The translations under genes and the position numbers were made by a program. This document shows positions 1-9,013 of a DNA stretch of 64,000 nucleotides, in pieces. Origin of the DNA: Beijerinckiaceae bacterium RH AL1 (GTDB lineage Bacteria > Pseudomonadota > Alphaproteobacteria > Rhizobiales > Beijerinckiaceae); contig LR590083.2 of NCBI GenBank assembly GCA_901457705.2, forward strand, positions 372,001-436,000, given 5' to 3'. The notes beneath the pieces were generated by a model. The model saw only the letters and a program-made list of their open reading frames with translations. It ran no database searches and was not told the DNA's origin. How positions within the stretch are numbered: position 1 is the stretch's first letter; every line of letters starts with the position of its first letter.

Positions 1-1
1 C

Positions 2-559
2 GCACGCACCTTTTCCCAGCCGACGTTGGACGACGCCGTGCCGCTCGCGAAGCCCACCGAAGGCGAGATCCGGGGGGAGATCTCCGCCGCGTTTCCACGC
101 GTCGCCATGCGCGTGGTCGAGCGGCCCTCGTCGAACGCTTACGGTCCCTACGGTCTGGCGATCGGTCGGGCAGCGGGCGCGCGTTGCGTGTTCTTCTGGC
201 AATGGGTCGACGCTGATCGCATGCCGCCCGACGCCGCAGTCAAAGGCCCGCTCTCGATCCGCGCGACGCTGTGCCGGTCGGGGTCGAGCTTCGATGCGAT
301 AGCGGCGGCGCTCGACCGGCTTGCGGTGACGCGGGCCTCCGATCCCACGCCCGCTCTCGTCGTCGCCAGCGTCGGACGCGAGCATCGACCGCGACACCCG
401 CTTGTTGCAGCCCGGCGGAAGCCCGAGGCCGTCGATGCTCCGATCATGCACTATCAAACGATCGGCGCGCAGCGGCCACGCGAGATGGCGCCGGCCCTCG
501 TCTCCGATCTCCCGCCGGAGGCCTTGTCGGGCCCGAGGCTCGCAAGCAAGCAGGACTGA
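2..559 (+). CDS. bcsN: cellulose biosynthesis protein BcsN, 5' end missing
   Basis: The reading frame is open to the left window edge, so this is the C-terminal 185 or so residues of a longer protein. The stretch with NAYGPYGLAIGR, an aromatic FFWQW segment and a GPLSIRATLCRSG strand resembles the conserved core of the BcsN family, which accompanies cellulose synthase genes in rhizobia and relatives. BcsN is thought to act in the envelope as an accessory to bacterial cellulose synthesis; its exact role is not established. The gene ends 6 bp before the next one, suggesting co-transcription. The true start and any lipoprotein signal lie outside the window. Moderate confidence, because only the family core is seen and no cellulose synthase gene is visible here. 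Confidence 0.65.
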   Translation, partial: ARTFSQPTLDDAVPLAKPTEGEIRGEISAAFPRVAMRVVERPSSNAYGPYGLAIGRAAGARCVFFWQWVDADRMPPDAAVKGPLSIRATLCRSGSSFDAIAAALDRLAVTRASDPTPALVVASVGREHRPRHPLVAARRKPEAVDAPIMHYQTIGAQRPREMAPALVSDLPPEALSGPRLASKQD

Positions 560-565
560 GCGGCC

Positions 566-1651
566 ATGTCCCTTCGTATTCTCGTCGTCGAGGACGACCC
601 GATCTGCAGCGAGGTCCTGGTGTCCCTGCTCTCGGCGCACGGTCATGTGGTCGAGGTGGCCGAGGATGGCTTCGGTGCCGTCGGCCTGGCGCGCGAAGCA
701 TCCTTCGACCTCGTTTTCGTGGACTATCACCTGCCGGAAATGGACGGCTACGCGTTGGCCCGCCTGCTGCGCGGACCCGACAGCGTCGCAGGGCGCGAGT
801 TCAAGATGATCGCGCTGACCGGCGATTGCGCGAGCCTCGTGGCGCGACGCGGTGCCGATACCCTGTTCGATCGGATCCTCGCCAAGCCGATCGACCCCGA
901 TCGGCTTTTCGCGCTGGTCGCGGAGATGGTGGCCCCGCCCGATAGTCCTCGAACTGTCGCGCCAGAGGCGAGCGCGCCGGCCTTTGAAGACGCGCGATGC
1001 GCCTCCGAGATGCTGTGGCGCACGCGCGGCCTCGCCCAAGCCCCCGCTGCGGCGGTGCTTCCGAGCCCGACGGCGGAAGAGGCCGCGCGCCTGTCGTGCT
1101 GCTTTCGCCTGGTGTCGCCGGCCGAGGCAGACTGTGTCCTGCTGCTCGGAGCTGCGGGACGCGCCGAGCTGGAGCCCGTGCGGATGACCGGGCGCGGTCA
1201 CCTGCTGCCTCTGCTTACGATCGCTGCGGACCCACTCGAGGCGTGCGATGCGTTGTTCGAAGTCGGGAATGGAGAGAGCTGGTCGCTCGTCGCCAGCATG
1301 CTCGCCGGCCACGCGAGGCGGGCTGCGAAGCTATCGGCGCGATGGCGCGAGTCGTCTGATATAGACGACCGGCTTCTGGCCTATCTGTTTGTCGGCAAAC
1401 GAAGCTTGACGTTCCGGCGCGACGCCTTGGGCGCAACCTGCGTCGCCGAGAGCGGCGGCTTCACGTCGAGCCTGGTCATCGAAGCGGCAGGACGCCTGGC
1501 TGCAAAAGGCTTGGTGTTCGCCCTGCCACCGAAGGAATGCCCAGATGGCGGGCAGGAGCTGACCGTCGAGCTTTCAGCCCGAGCCCTGCAACTGCTGACG
1601 CAGCCACACGCCGCGGCGGACACATCCCACGGCACGCGTGTCGTCGCGTGA
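566..1651 (+). CDS. response regulator with N-terminal receiver domain and unrecognised C-terminal region
   Basis: Residues 1-120 form a CheY-like receiver domain: acidic pair at residues 9-11 (VEDD), phospho-acceptor Asp53 in VFVDYHLPEMDG, Thr in IALTGD and the Lys of LAKPID. The remaining 240 residues match no output domain I recognise; no helix-turn-helix, GGDEF or EAL motif is visible, so it is probably not a classical DNA-binding regulator. The ATG at 566 lies 6 bp after bcsN, so the two genes are probably one unit and the protein may adjust cellulose or surface-polysaccharide production. It ends 4 bp from the convergent carbonic anhydrase gene. Its cognate kinase is not in the window. 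Confidence 0.8.
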   Translation: MSLRILVVEDDPICSEVLVSLLSAHGHVVEVAEDGFGAVGLAREASFDLVFVDYHLPEMDGYALARLLRGPDSVAGREFKMIALTGDCASLVARRGADTLFDRILAKPIDPDRLFALVAEMVAPPDSPRTVAPEASAPAFEDARCASEMLWRTRGLAQAPAAAVLPSPTAEEAARLSCCFRLVSPAEADCVLLLGAAGRAELEPVRMTGRGHLLPLLTIAADPLEACDALFEVGNGESWSLVASMLAGHARRAAKLSARWRESSDIDDRLLAYLFVGKRSLTFRRDALGATCVAESGGFTSSLVIEAAGRLAAKGLVFALPPKECPDGGQELTVELSARALQLLTQPHAAADTSHGTRVVA

Positions 1652-1655
1652 TGCG

Positions 1656-2267
1656 CTAGGCTTCTTCCAAGAACTCGACGACGCCGTCGTCGAGATCGAA
1701 GCGGGCGCCGACCACGATGACCGAGCGAGACTTCAACGGCTCGGCGATGATCGGATCGGTGCGCAGGAAGGCGACCATCCGGCGCACGTTTTCGCGGACG
1801 GCGTTCTCGACGAGATCGCCGTCCTGCTCGCGCACCCGCAGGACCGAGGGCAGGATCGGCTCGATCATCCGGCCGATCGAGCCGGGGAACGACACGTTGT
1901 TGGTGACGACGTCGGTTGCCGCCCTCACCGCGCCGCACCGCTCGTGCCCCATGACGAGGACGAGCGGGACGCCGAGGACGGCGACCGCATACTGCACGCT
2001 GCCGAGCGAGGCAGTGTCGACGACGGTGTTGCCGGCGTTGCGGACGATGAAGAGGTCGCCGAGCGCCAGGTTGAAGACGCGCTCCGAGGGCACCCGCGAG
2101 TCAGAGCACGAGATCACGACGGCGAACGGCTCCTGCTTGTCCGCAAACTCCTTGCGCAGATGGCTGTCGTCGGCCTGATTGCCGGAGCCGCGGCCCGCTG
2201 CGTACTCGGCATTGCCCTGCTTCAGCTTCTGCAGGGCCTGTGCTGGCGTGAGGCTACGGCTCGACAT
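1656..2267 (-). CDS. beta-class carbonic anhydrase
   Basis: This 203-residue protein interconverts CO2 and bicarbonate using a zinc centre. The beta-class motifs are complete: Cys54, Asp56 and Arg58 in the CSDSR motif, and His108 and Cys111 in GHERCGAV. The length is typical of cytoplasmic beta-carbonic anhydrases and there is no signal peptide. The start ATG at 2267 lies after a moderately AT-rich stretch of about 225 bp that should hold its promoter. It is convergent with the receiver-domain gene and separate from the xylanase gene, so it is probably a stand-alone housekeeping gene supplying bicarbonate for carboxylation reactions. Confidence 0.93.
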   Translation of the reverse strand: MSSRSLTPAQALQKLKQGNAEYAAGRGSGNQADDSHLRKEFADKQEPFAVVISCSDSRVPSERVFNLALGDLFIVRNAGNTVVDTASLGSVQYAVAVLGVPLVLVMGHERCGAVRAATDVVTNNVSFPGSIGRMIEPILPSVLRVREQDGDLVENAVRENVRRMVAFLRTDPIIAEPLKSRSVIVVGARFDLDDGVVEFLEEA

Positions 2268-2492
2268 GGGGCGCTCGCTCCTGCGGTTGAGGACACGGTT
2301 TTGCGGTCATTAGGCCAAGATTGGGGGCGCGGACCTGTTCTGTCAAGCGGAAGCGCTTTTCTGACTAAATGTTGCTGTCACTGTACATATTGGGGAGGGT
2401 GGCTGTACTCTCAGTTCTATCTCAGATGATGTTCGCCGAAAAATTGTATTCCTACGAGGCAATACATGCCGGGGCAGCCGGCCTGAACGTGA

Positions 2493-3734
2493 TCACCGTT
2501 CCCCCAACGCCCGCGCGAGGCTCTCGCGTGCCGCCTTCGGCCGCATCGCCTCGTCGTAGATGTCGGGCCGCGGGCAGGGCGGGGCGGCGACGCAGTCCGA
2601 CCAGCGCTGCAGCGACGGGTACACCGCGGCGCTGCGCAGCCAGGAGTACTTGTCGGAGAAGTCCCAGTTCGTGACCATCTCGACGGCGGGCACCGCAGTA
2701 GACGCCGCGACGAACTCGTACATCGTGTCGGCGACGAGCCGGTCGCGGTCGCCGGCGTCGTGGATCGAGCAGTCGTTCACGTCGAGCTCGGTCAAAAGGA
2801 TGCGCACGCCGCGCCGTGCAAGGTCGCGCAGGAACGCGACGAAGGCGCTGAAGTCGGGCTTGCGCGGATCGTTCATCCATTGCGGGACGAGATGGCATTC
2901 GAGCCCGATGGCGTCGACCCGGCGGCCGGCGCGTTGCAGCTTGTCGACGAGAGCCAGGAGAGCCGGACGCACGAGCGGGCCGAACTTGTCGTTGTCGCAA
3001 TTGGTCTCGTTGAGGAAAAGTGCGGTGCCGGCTGCGGCGTGCTTCGCGCCCAGCGCGAAGGCCTCGTGAATGTAGGCCGGCACACCGTCTGCCGCGAAGC
3101 CGAAGGCGTCGATCCACGCTCCGGTGCGCCACGCCGCGCCGCCGTTCGTCCTGAACCAGGGGTTAAAGGGCTCGTTGACGACGCCGCACCAGCGCAGCAT
3201 CGGATCAGTGGGCGAGAAATGCGCGAAGACGTCCCTGAAGTGTCGCGCGAAGTACCCGCGCAGCAGGAGCTGCCAGCCCTCGGGCCGCTCCGAGGCGATC
3301 GACTTGAGCCATTCTGGCTGCCAGTCGTTCCAGGCCAGGCAATCGCCGCGCACCGGCACGCCGAGACGCGCGGCAAGCGCGAGCACGGCGTCGCATTCGC
3401 TCCAATTCGCGGTCGCGCCGGCCTCGGGGCGATGGGGATAGAGGTAGTCGAACTTCAGGCCGCTCGCGATCGCGAGGAACTTCGGCGACTCGGCGGAGAG
3501 CGCTTCGATCAGCTTCGCGTCGAACACGGCCGGGCTTTCGATCGCCACGCCCCACGCGACGCGCTCGCTGATGTCGCCGAGCGCGACACGCCCGCGCGCT
3601 GGCGTGACGGGCATGGGCCCGATGTCGACGCAGCTCTCGTCCGCCCGCGCGGATACGAAGCCGCCGGCGAGAAGGGCTGTTGCGGCGAGAAGCTCGCGAC
3701 GCGTCAAAAGCGCTATGGGGCCTTTCAAAGACAT
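2493..3734 (-). CDS. secreted endo-1,4-beta-xylanase-like glycoside hydrolase, GH10 family
   Basis: With the ATG at 3734 the product is 413 residues and begins with a twin-arginine type signal (TRRELL at residues 11-16, hydrophobic segment, ADA-like cleavage region near 31), so folded export by Tat is likely. The GH10 catalytic pair is present: acid/base Glu188 in CGVVNEPF and nucleophile Glu316 in LTELDVND. The GLECHLVPQW strand and conserved aromatic residues also fit. GH10 enzymes cut beta-1,4-xylan and some related glycans. The gene diverges from a polysaccharide cluster, so its natural substrate could be the cell's own polymer rather than plant xylan; that is inference. A longer upstream frame to 3953 exists but lacks export logic, so the shorter start is preferred. 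Confidence 0.88.
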   Translation of the reverse strand: MSLKGPIALLTRRELLAATALLAGGFVSARADESCVDIGPMPVTPARGRVALGDISERVAWGVAIESPAVFDAKLIEALSAESPKFLAIASGLKFDYLYPHRPEAGATANWSECDAVLALAARLGVPVRGDCLAWNDWQPEWLKSIASERPEGWQLLLRGYFARHFRDVFAHFSPTDPMLRWCGVVNEPFNPWFRTNGGAAWRTGAWIDAFGFAADGVPAYIHEAFALGAKHAAAGTALFLNETNCDNDKFGPLVRPALLALVDKLQRAGRRVDAIGLECHLVPQWMNDPRKPDFSAFVAFLRDLARRGVRILLTELDVNDCSIHDAGDRDRLVADTMYEFVAASTAVPAVEMVTNWDFSDKYSWLRSAAVYPSLQRWSDCVAAPPCPRPDIYDEAMRPKAARESLARALGER

Positions 3735-3934
3735 CTGGCTCAGCCGTCTGAGGCTTAGCGGTCTAGCAGACGGGCCATCCGCGTTCGGATTTGTTCCATC
3801 CAAGGTTAATCGTCGAGGGACGAGGCGGCGTGACACCCTCATCCGACGGGCTTCGCGACGCGCGAAAGGCCCGTGTCGAAACGCGACACGAAAGACGTCT
3901 TCCCCAGGCGCGCTTCTTGCCGCGCCTTGGCTCC

Positions 3935-5329
3935 ATGACCCATCTCGCGTCACATCAGACCGCGCATCGACCGAGCGAGGTCGCCCTCGCCCTGCGGCGC
4001 CTCTCCGGCGATCTCGCGATCCTGTCGACCGTCGGCTCGGTCGTCGCGCTCTACGCGATCTCGGCGATCACGATGGAGCATTTCGGAATCGCGTACATCA
4101 CGTCGGGCGGCGGCCCGCTTTCGAAAGTCCACCCGGCGTTCCTGCTTGCGGTGGCGGCGCTGGCCTTTCGCTGCCTGGCCTCGCCTCGCCCCCTGCAAGC
4201 GGCGTGGCGACTGGTATCGAGCGATCCTGGCGTCGTGCTGCTGTCCTTCAGCATTGTGCTGACGGCGTTCTATGCCGCGGCCATCGCGAAGGTCCCCTAC
4301 ACCGGCGTGCTGGACACGTTCGTGCTGCCGATGCTCCTCTTCCTACTGCTGCGCGACCTCGATCCGGGCTTGCGCCGCTGGCTCGCGCTGCTCGTCGGCT
4401 TTCTCCTCTGCGTCAACGGCGTCATGGCCATCATCGAGTTCTATGGCGGCTTCCACTTCATCAGGCTGGAGTTCGACCCCACAGTCTCGGCAGACCCCAC
4501 GCACGCCGGCGGTTCGTTCGACTTGAAGGCGGCCATGGCCTTGGACTGGCGCCCGTTCGCGCTGCTCGGTCACCCCCTCGTCAACGGCCTCATCGTGCAG
4601 AGCGCGATCTGCTGTCTTCTGGCGCGGGGCGCGCGCTGGCTGCCGTGGATCGTCAAGGGACCCGTTCTCGTCCTTCTGTGCACGTCGCTGGTGACGCTGG
4701 GCGCGCGAACATCGCTTGTCTTCACGCTCGTCGTCGGCTCCTGCTTCGTCCTCGACGACTGGTGCCGCGCAGTGTCGCGCGGGGCGCGTCTGCAGCCGCA
4801 GCATGTCGCGATCGCCTTCATCGCGATAGCCGTCGCGGCGTTGGCGATCTTCGTCGGCGTGGATGCCGGCATCTTCGATCGCACCATCGAGCGTTTCGCC
4901 AGCGACCAGGGCAGCGCGGCCACGCGTCTGGTCATGTTCGAGATGTTCAGGCCGCTGAGCTGGAACGACATCGTCTTCGGGCCGGACAAGGACGTGGTCG
5001 CCACGTGGCAGCGGCTCGAGGGGCTCGAGTTCGGCATTGAGAGCTCGTGGGTGGGATTGATCCTGACCTACGGGCTGGCCGTAACGCTCATGATCGTCAC
5101 CGGGCTTCTTGCGTTCTCCCGATCCGTCGTTCGCGCCTCCGGCCCCGGCGCGACCTTCATCCTCGTCGTGTTCTTCCTGACGGTCAGTGGCTCCGCGAGC
5201 CTGTCGGGGAAGACGACCGTCTTCGCGGCGACGACCGTGCTGATCCAGCTCTTCCTCTCTCGCGATGGAGGCGCGGCTCGTCAAAAGAGCGGCCTGCCTC
5301 CGCGCGCCACGATGTCCGCTGGTCCATGA
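3935..5329 (+). CDS. polytopic membrane protein, VpsF/O-antigen ligase-like
   Basis: The product of 464 residues (ATG at 3935) has about ten to twelve hydrophobic segments with a long central periplasmic-type loop containing Phe/Asp/His-rich sequence and the TLGARTSLVFTLVVG helix. This arrangement is typical of the O-antigen ligase/polymerase superfamily and especially of VpsF-type polysaccharide proteins. Such proteins join or polymerise glycan chains on the outer face of the inner membrane. It is the first gene of a rightward group continuing with a GT-C transferase and the arabinose-lipid genes, and lies divergent from the xylanase gene. Ligase, polymerase and plain membrane accessory roles cannot be separated by reading the sequence. 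Confidence 0.7.
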   Translation: MTHLASHQTAHRPSEVALALRRLSGDLAILSTVGSVVALYAISAITMEHFGIAYITSGGGPLSKVHPAFLLAVAALAFRCLASPRPLQAAWRLVSSDPGVVLLSFSIVLTAFYAAAIAKVPYTGVLDTFVLPMLLFLLLRDLDPGLRRWLALLVGFLLCVNGVMAIIEFYGGFHFIRLEFDPTVSADPTHAGGSFDLKAAMALDWRPFALLGHPLVNGLIVQSAICCLLARGARWLPWIVKGPVLVLLCTSLVTLGARTSLVFTLVVGSCFVLDDWCRAVSRGARLQPQHVAIAFIAIAVAALAIFVGVDAGIFDRTIERFASDQGSAATRLVMFEMFRPLSWNDIVFGPDKDVVATWQRLEGLEFGIESSWVGLILTYGLAVTLMIVTGLLAFSRSVVRASGPGATFILVVFFLTVSGSASLSGKTTVFAATTVLIQLFLSRDGGAARQKSGLPPRATMSAGP

Positions 5330-5390
5330 CGTGCACGGAGGGCGCTGTCTCTCTCGATTTGGGACGCTTTCGCGCGCAAAAGGTAGGGTA

Positions 5391-6995
5391 ATGACCTTCG
5401 CAGCCAGGGGTGATGAGCGACTCCTCCCCCGCGAGATGAAGTGGACGAGCGTCGCCTCTTGCCTCGTGTTCGTGTCGCTGATCTGCCTGCGCTTTGCCCT
5501 GCAGTATGAGCAGGTCGGTACGCTCTACTTGGAAGACGATGCCTATTACTACACGGTCATCGCACAAAACATTGCGCATCACGGCTTGAGCACGTTCGAC
5601 GGTCAGACGCTCACCAACGGCTATCACCCCCTCTGGCTGGTGCTGCTCGTCGTGCAGGACCTCACGATCGGCGCTTCGCCCTACGCCACGGTGCTCATCG
5701 AGCTCATTTTGGTCACCGCCGGCCTCTGGCTGTTCCTCGCCTCATTTCGAACCAGGGCCGTTTTGTTTCAGATCATCTTCGCGGTGAGCTTCGCGCTGCT
5801 TGCGTGGCCGATGATCATGAAGGGGATGGAAGTCTCCCTGCTGATCTTCGCGCTCGGTCTGTTTACCAAGATGGCTGTCGCGCGGTGGGAAGGGCGCGAC
5901 AACGCGACTACCCTCGGCCTGGCGGCCGTCCTTTGCATCGGTGCTCGTATCGATTCCGCCGTCTTCGTGCTGCCGATGATGCTTTTCGTGTCCGGTAGCC
6001 TCCGTCGGACCTTGCCGGCTCTTGTGCCTGTGGTTCTCGTCGGCGCGCTCTACGCAGGCGTTAACCTCTTCGTGTTCGGGCTCCCCTTCCCGATCTCGGG
6101 ATCCATAAAGTCGCTGGGCGGGCTGCAGCTCAATCGCGCGCTGCTCGACCAGGCGGCGGCGTACTGGCACGGGCCGGACACGCTTCGCGACACGATCGCC
6201 TTCCTAAAATCCTTCATCGGGCGTCCGCTCATCATCTTCGCGCTGACGCTCCTCGCGCTTGCGGCGACGAGGGAAGGTTGGAAGTCGCGGCCGCTCTGCC
6301 TCGGCTACGTCGTCGGCTTCCTGCTGTTCGCGCTGAAGCTCACGGCCTTCTCGTCGTGGGCGGTGTGGCCCTGGTATGCCTTCTCGGCGCTCATCGGCCT
6401 CTCGGTGATCTTCCACGTGCTCGACGACCATCTTGCGCGGAACCCGCCGCAGCTCGACTCGCGTGTCGAGATCGCGGCCACGCTCATGGTCCTGCTTGTC
6501 GCCGTGGTCGTGCTGCGCGACGGCGCGACGCGCGCCGAGCAGAGCTTCGAGCCCGTCAACCTTGAGGCTGTCTCCACGTTCGGCCCCATCTTCAAAGAGG
6601 CGCGCGTTGCGATGGGTGATCGCGCCGGTTCTTTCGCCGCCCACTATCCCGGACCGGTTACTCAGCTCGAGGGCCTGGTCAACGACCGCGCCTACCTCCA
6701 GGCGATCGAGCACCACGCCGACATACGGCCGCTGCTCTGCCGTCGCGGCGTGCGCTTCGTTCTGTCGTACCAGAAGGATCTGGGTGGCTATCAGACCGCC
6801 ACCGTCTCCGCGCTGAAGCACTCGCTCACGCATTATCCGAGCCCGACCCTGACGTTCTCGCGGGCCGACGAGGTCGGTCGTGTCTCCGATCTCTCGCGCT
6901 ACGAGAACAGCTCGCAGCAGGACGAGGGCGACGACTACCTCTACGCGTGGCGCCTGTCCGGATGCGATGCCGCCGACGTCTCGGTGTCGCCTTGA
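5391..6995 (+). CDS. GT-C fold membrane glycosyltransferase, PMT/ArnT-like
   Basis: This 534-residue protein (ATG at 5391) has roughly ten transmembrane segments and a soluble C-terminal domain. After the first membrane helix it carries YLEDDAYYYTVIAQNIA followed by LTNGYHPLW, the acidic first-loop signature of GT-C transferases that use polyprenyl-phosphate sugars. Such enzymes move a sugar from a lipid carrier to an acceptor in the periplasm. Its place just upstream of a polyprenyl-phosphoryl-arabinose pathway makes it the best candidate in the window for the transferase that uses that donor; this is inference. The spacing to the next gene is 49 bp, compatible with an operon. Confidence 0.72.
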   Translation: MTFAARGDERLLPREMKWTSVASCLVFVSLICLRFALQYEQVGTLYLEDDAYYYTVIAQNIAHHGLSTFDGQTLTNGYHPLWLVLLVVQDLTIGASPYATVLIELILVTAGLWLFLASFRTRAVLFQIIFAVSFALLAWPMIMKGMEVSLLIFALGLFTKMAVARWEGRDNATTLGLAAVLCIGARIDSAVFVLPMMLFVSGSLRRTLPALVPVVLVGALYAGVNLFVFGLPFPISGSIKSLGGLQLNRALLDQAAAYWHGPDTLRDTIAFLKSFIGRPLIIFALTLLALAATREGWKSRPLCLGYVVGFLLFALKLTAFSSWAVWPWYAFSALIGLSVIFHVLDDHLARNPPQLDSRVEIAATLMVLLVAVVVLRDGATRAEQSFEPVNLEAVSTFGPIFKEARVAMGDRAGSFAAHYPGPVTQLEGLVNDRAYLQAIEHHADIRPLLCRRGVRFVLSYQKDLGGYQTATVSALKHSLTHYPSPTLTFSRADEVGRVSDLSRYENSSQQDEGDDYLYAWRLSGCDAADVSVSP

Positions 6996-7044
6996 CGAGC
7001 CGCCGTCTTCGCTCCGGGACGGCGCACGAAGCGGCGCCTCGCCG

Positions 7045-8550
7045 ATGAGCAGCGTCGACCTGAAATCCCTTGCTTCGTCCGGGCGTCAGTCGCTGGGCGC
7101 AGCAGGCCAGCGCGACGCGGCGGCTGCTTCGGAGGCGCCCGCCCTCCCGCTCGTCGTCGATCTCGACGGGACGTTGATCCGGACCGACCTCCTCATCGAA
7201 TCGGGTTTCGCGCATCTTGGTCAGGATCCGTTTCGCGTCCCGGGCCTCGTCTCTGCCCTTCTGCAAGGCAAGGCGGCGCTGAAGGCCCGCATTGCCGATG
7301 CGACGGACATCGACCCCGCTGGCCTTCCCTACGACGCGGATGTCCTTGGCCTGATCCACGCCGCCCGCGCCGCCGGCCGGCCCGTCTACCTCGCGTCCGC
7401 CAGCAACGCGCGCTACGTGTCGGCGATCGCCGCGCATCTGGGTGTCTTCGATGGCTGGCTCGCCTCGAGCCGCACCGAGAACCTGTCGTCGGAGATCAAG
7501 GCGGAGCGCCTCGTCGAGCGCTTCGGACACCACGGCTTCGAGTATGTCGGCAACGGCCCGGCAGACCTCGCGGTGTGGAAGGTCGCGCGCGCCCAGGTCG
7601 CGGTCAACGCCTCCGCCACGGTTCGCGCCAGGCTCGCGGCTTTCGCGCCGGGCGCGGTCTTCCTGGCCTCGCAGGCGTCACCGCTTCGTGCCTGGACGAA
7701 GCTGCTGCGCGTCCATCAATGGGCCAAGAACGCCCTCATCCTCGTGTCTCTCGTCACCGCCCAGCGCTTCAACCTCGCGTCGCTCGGCGACGCCGTCGGC
7801 GCGATCGCGGCGTTCTGCCTCGCGGCATCGAGCATCTACATCCTGAACGACCTCGTCGACATCGCCGCCGACCGCGCGCATCCGACCAAGCGGTTGCGAC
7901 CGCTGGCCGCTGGCACCGTGCCGGTCTCGCAGGCACTTCTCGCCGTGCCGGTCTTGTTGGCCCTGTCGATGACGGGCGCGCTCCTGATCGCGCCGCTGCT
8001 CGCCGTCGTTCTCTTCGCCTATCTCGCCCTGACCACGGCCTACACCTTCATCCTCAAGCGCAAGATGATGGTCGACGTGATCGCGCTCGCCACGCTCTAC
8101 AGCCTTCGCGTGATCGGCGGCGCCGCGGCGATCTCGGTGCCGGTGTCGGAATGGCTGCTGGCCTTCTCGGTCTTCATCTTCACCGCGCTCGCGCTGGTCA
8201 AACGCTACGTCGAGCTGGCGACGCTGCTCGATAGCGATCTTCCGGATCCCGCGAACCGCAACTATCGCAAGTCCGATCTCGACATCGTCGCGGCGCTGGC
8301 GGCGGCGAGCGCCTTCAACGGGGTCACCGTCTTCGCGCTCTACATCTCGTCGGTGACGGTTCACAATCTCTACCGGCATCCGCAGGCGCTTTGGCTCATC
8401 TGCCCGATCCTGATGTACTGGCTCGGACGGATTCTGATGCTCGCCCATCGCCGCATGATGACCGACGATCCGGTCGTCTTCGCCTTGCGCGACAAGAACA
8501 GTCTCGTCACCGCGCTCCTGGTCGGCGCGATTCTGCTGGGGGCGATGTGA
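7045..8550 (+). CDS. HAD phosphatase-UbiA prenyltransferase fusion, decaprenyl-phosphate phosphoribosyltransferase-like
   Basis: The 501-residue product has two parts. Residues 30-210 form a HAD-type phosphatase (VVDLDGTLIR near residue 33, Lys and EYVGNGPADLAVW later). Residues 215-501 are a UbiA-family membrane transferase with the NDLVDIAAD metal motif followed by RAHPTKRLRPLAAG, closely like the phosphoribosyl-polyprenyl-phosphate synthases of mycobacteria (Rv3806c type), and a second acidic motif near KSDLDIV. The predicted reactions are transfer of 5-phosphoribose from PRPP to polyprenyl phosphate and removal of the 5-phosphate. The start at 7045 is the first ATG giving this layout. It precedes GtrA, DprE1-like and DprE2-like genes, which supports the assignment. 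Confidence 0.85.
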   Translation: MSSVDLKSLASSGRQSLGAAGQRDAAAASEAPALPLVVDLDGTLIRTDLLIESGFAHLGQDPFRVPGLVSALLQGKAALKARIADATDIDPAGLPYDADVLGLIHAARAAGRPVYLASASNARYVSAIAAHLGVFDGWLASSRTENLSSEIKAERLVERFGHHGFEYVGNGPADLAVWKVARAQVAVNASATVRARLAAFAPGAVFLASQASPLRAWTKLLRVHQWAKNALILVSLVTAQRFNLASLGDAVGAIAAFCLAASSIYILNDLVDIAADRAHPTKRLRPLAAGTVPVSQALLAVPVLLALSMTGALLIAPLLAVVLFAYLALTTAYTFILKRKMMVDVIALATLYSLRVIGGAAAISVPVSEWLLAFSVFIFTALALVKRYVELATLLDSDLPDPANRNYRKSDLDIVAALAAASAFNGVTVFALYISSVTVHNLYRHPQALWLICPILMYWLGRILMLAHRRMMTDDPVVFALRDKNSLVTALLVGAILLGAM

Positions 8551-8572
8551 CCTCGGCCGGCAGGGGCTGCCC

Positions 8573-9013
8573 ATGAGCGATGCGCAAGCGCTCTGCCGCC
8601 CCTCCCTCTCCCGAGGCGCCATTCTGGCGCGCTACGTCTTGTTCGCCGTGGCGGCGGGCGTCGCGAATATCGCGACCCAGGCAATCGTCGTCCGCGTGCT
8701 GCCGGGCGTGCCGCTGATGGTGTCGATCCTGTCCGGCACGGCGGTCGGGTTCCTCGTCAAGTATCTGCTCGACAAGTACTGGGTGTTTTTCGACCCCTAT
8801 CAGGATGCCGTCGGCGAGGTCCGCAAGATCGCGGCCTATGGCGCCTTCGGCGTCGCCACGACGCTGCTGTTCTGGAGTGTGGAGCTCGCGGCCTGGCATG
8901 CGTTCCACACCACGAAGGCCAAGTACCTCGGCGCCGTCATCGGCTTGGCCCTCGGCAACTGGCTGAAGTACCGGCTCGACAGGCGCTTCGTCTTCGCCAG
9001 GGGGATGCCGTGA
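8573..9013 (+). CDS. GtrA-family membrane protein
   Basis: This 146-residue protein has four transmembrane helices and GtrA features: a first helix ending in IATQAIVVRVLP, then FLVKYLLDKYWVF, and the closing LGNWLKYRLDRRFVF. GtrA proteins help move or recruit polyprenyl-linked sugars at the inner membrane. In mycobacteria a GtrA protein (Rv3789) is encoded just before dprE1, and the same order is seen here. The ATG lies 22 bp after the UbiA fusion gene, and the 3' end overlaps the next gene by 4 bp, so it belongs to the operon. Confidence 0.88.
   Translation: MSDAQALCRPSLSRGAILARYVLFAVAAGVANIATQAIVVRVLPGVPLMVSILSGTAVGFLVKYLLDKYWVFFDPYQDAVGEVRKIAAYGAFGVATTLLFWSVELAAWHAFHTTKAKYLGAVIGLALGNWLKYRLDRRFVFARGMP

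Noticed and set aside
4343-5284. 313-residue minus-strand frame
   Set aside because: Antisense to the ligase-like membrane protein; highly charged shadow sequence without motifs.
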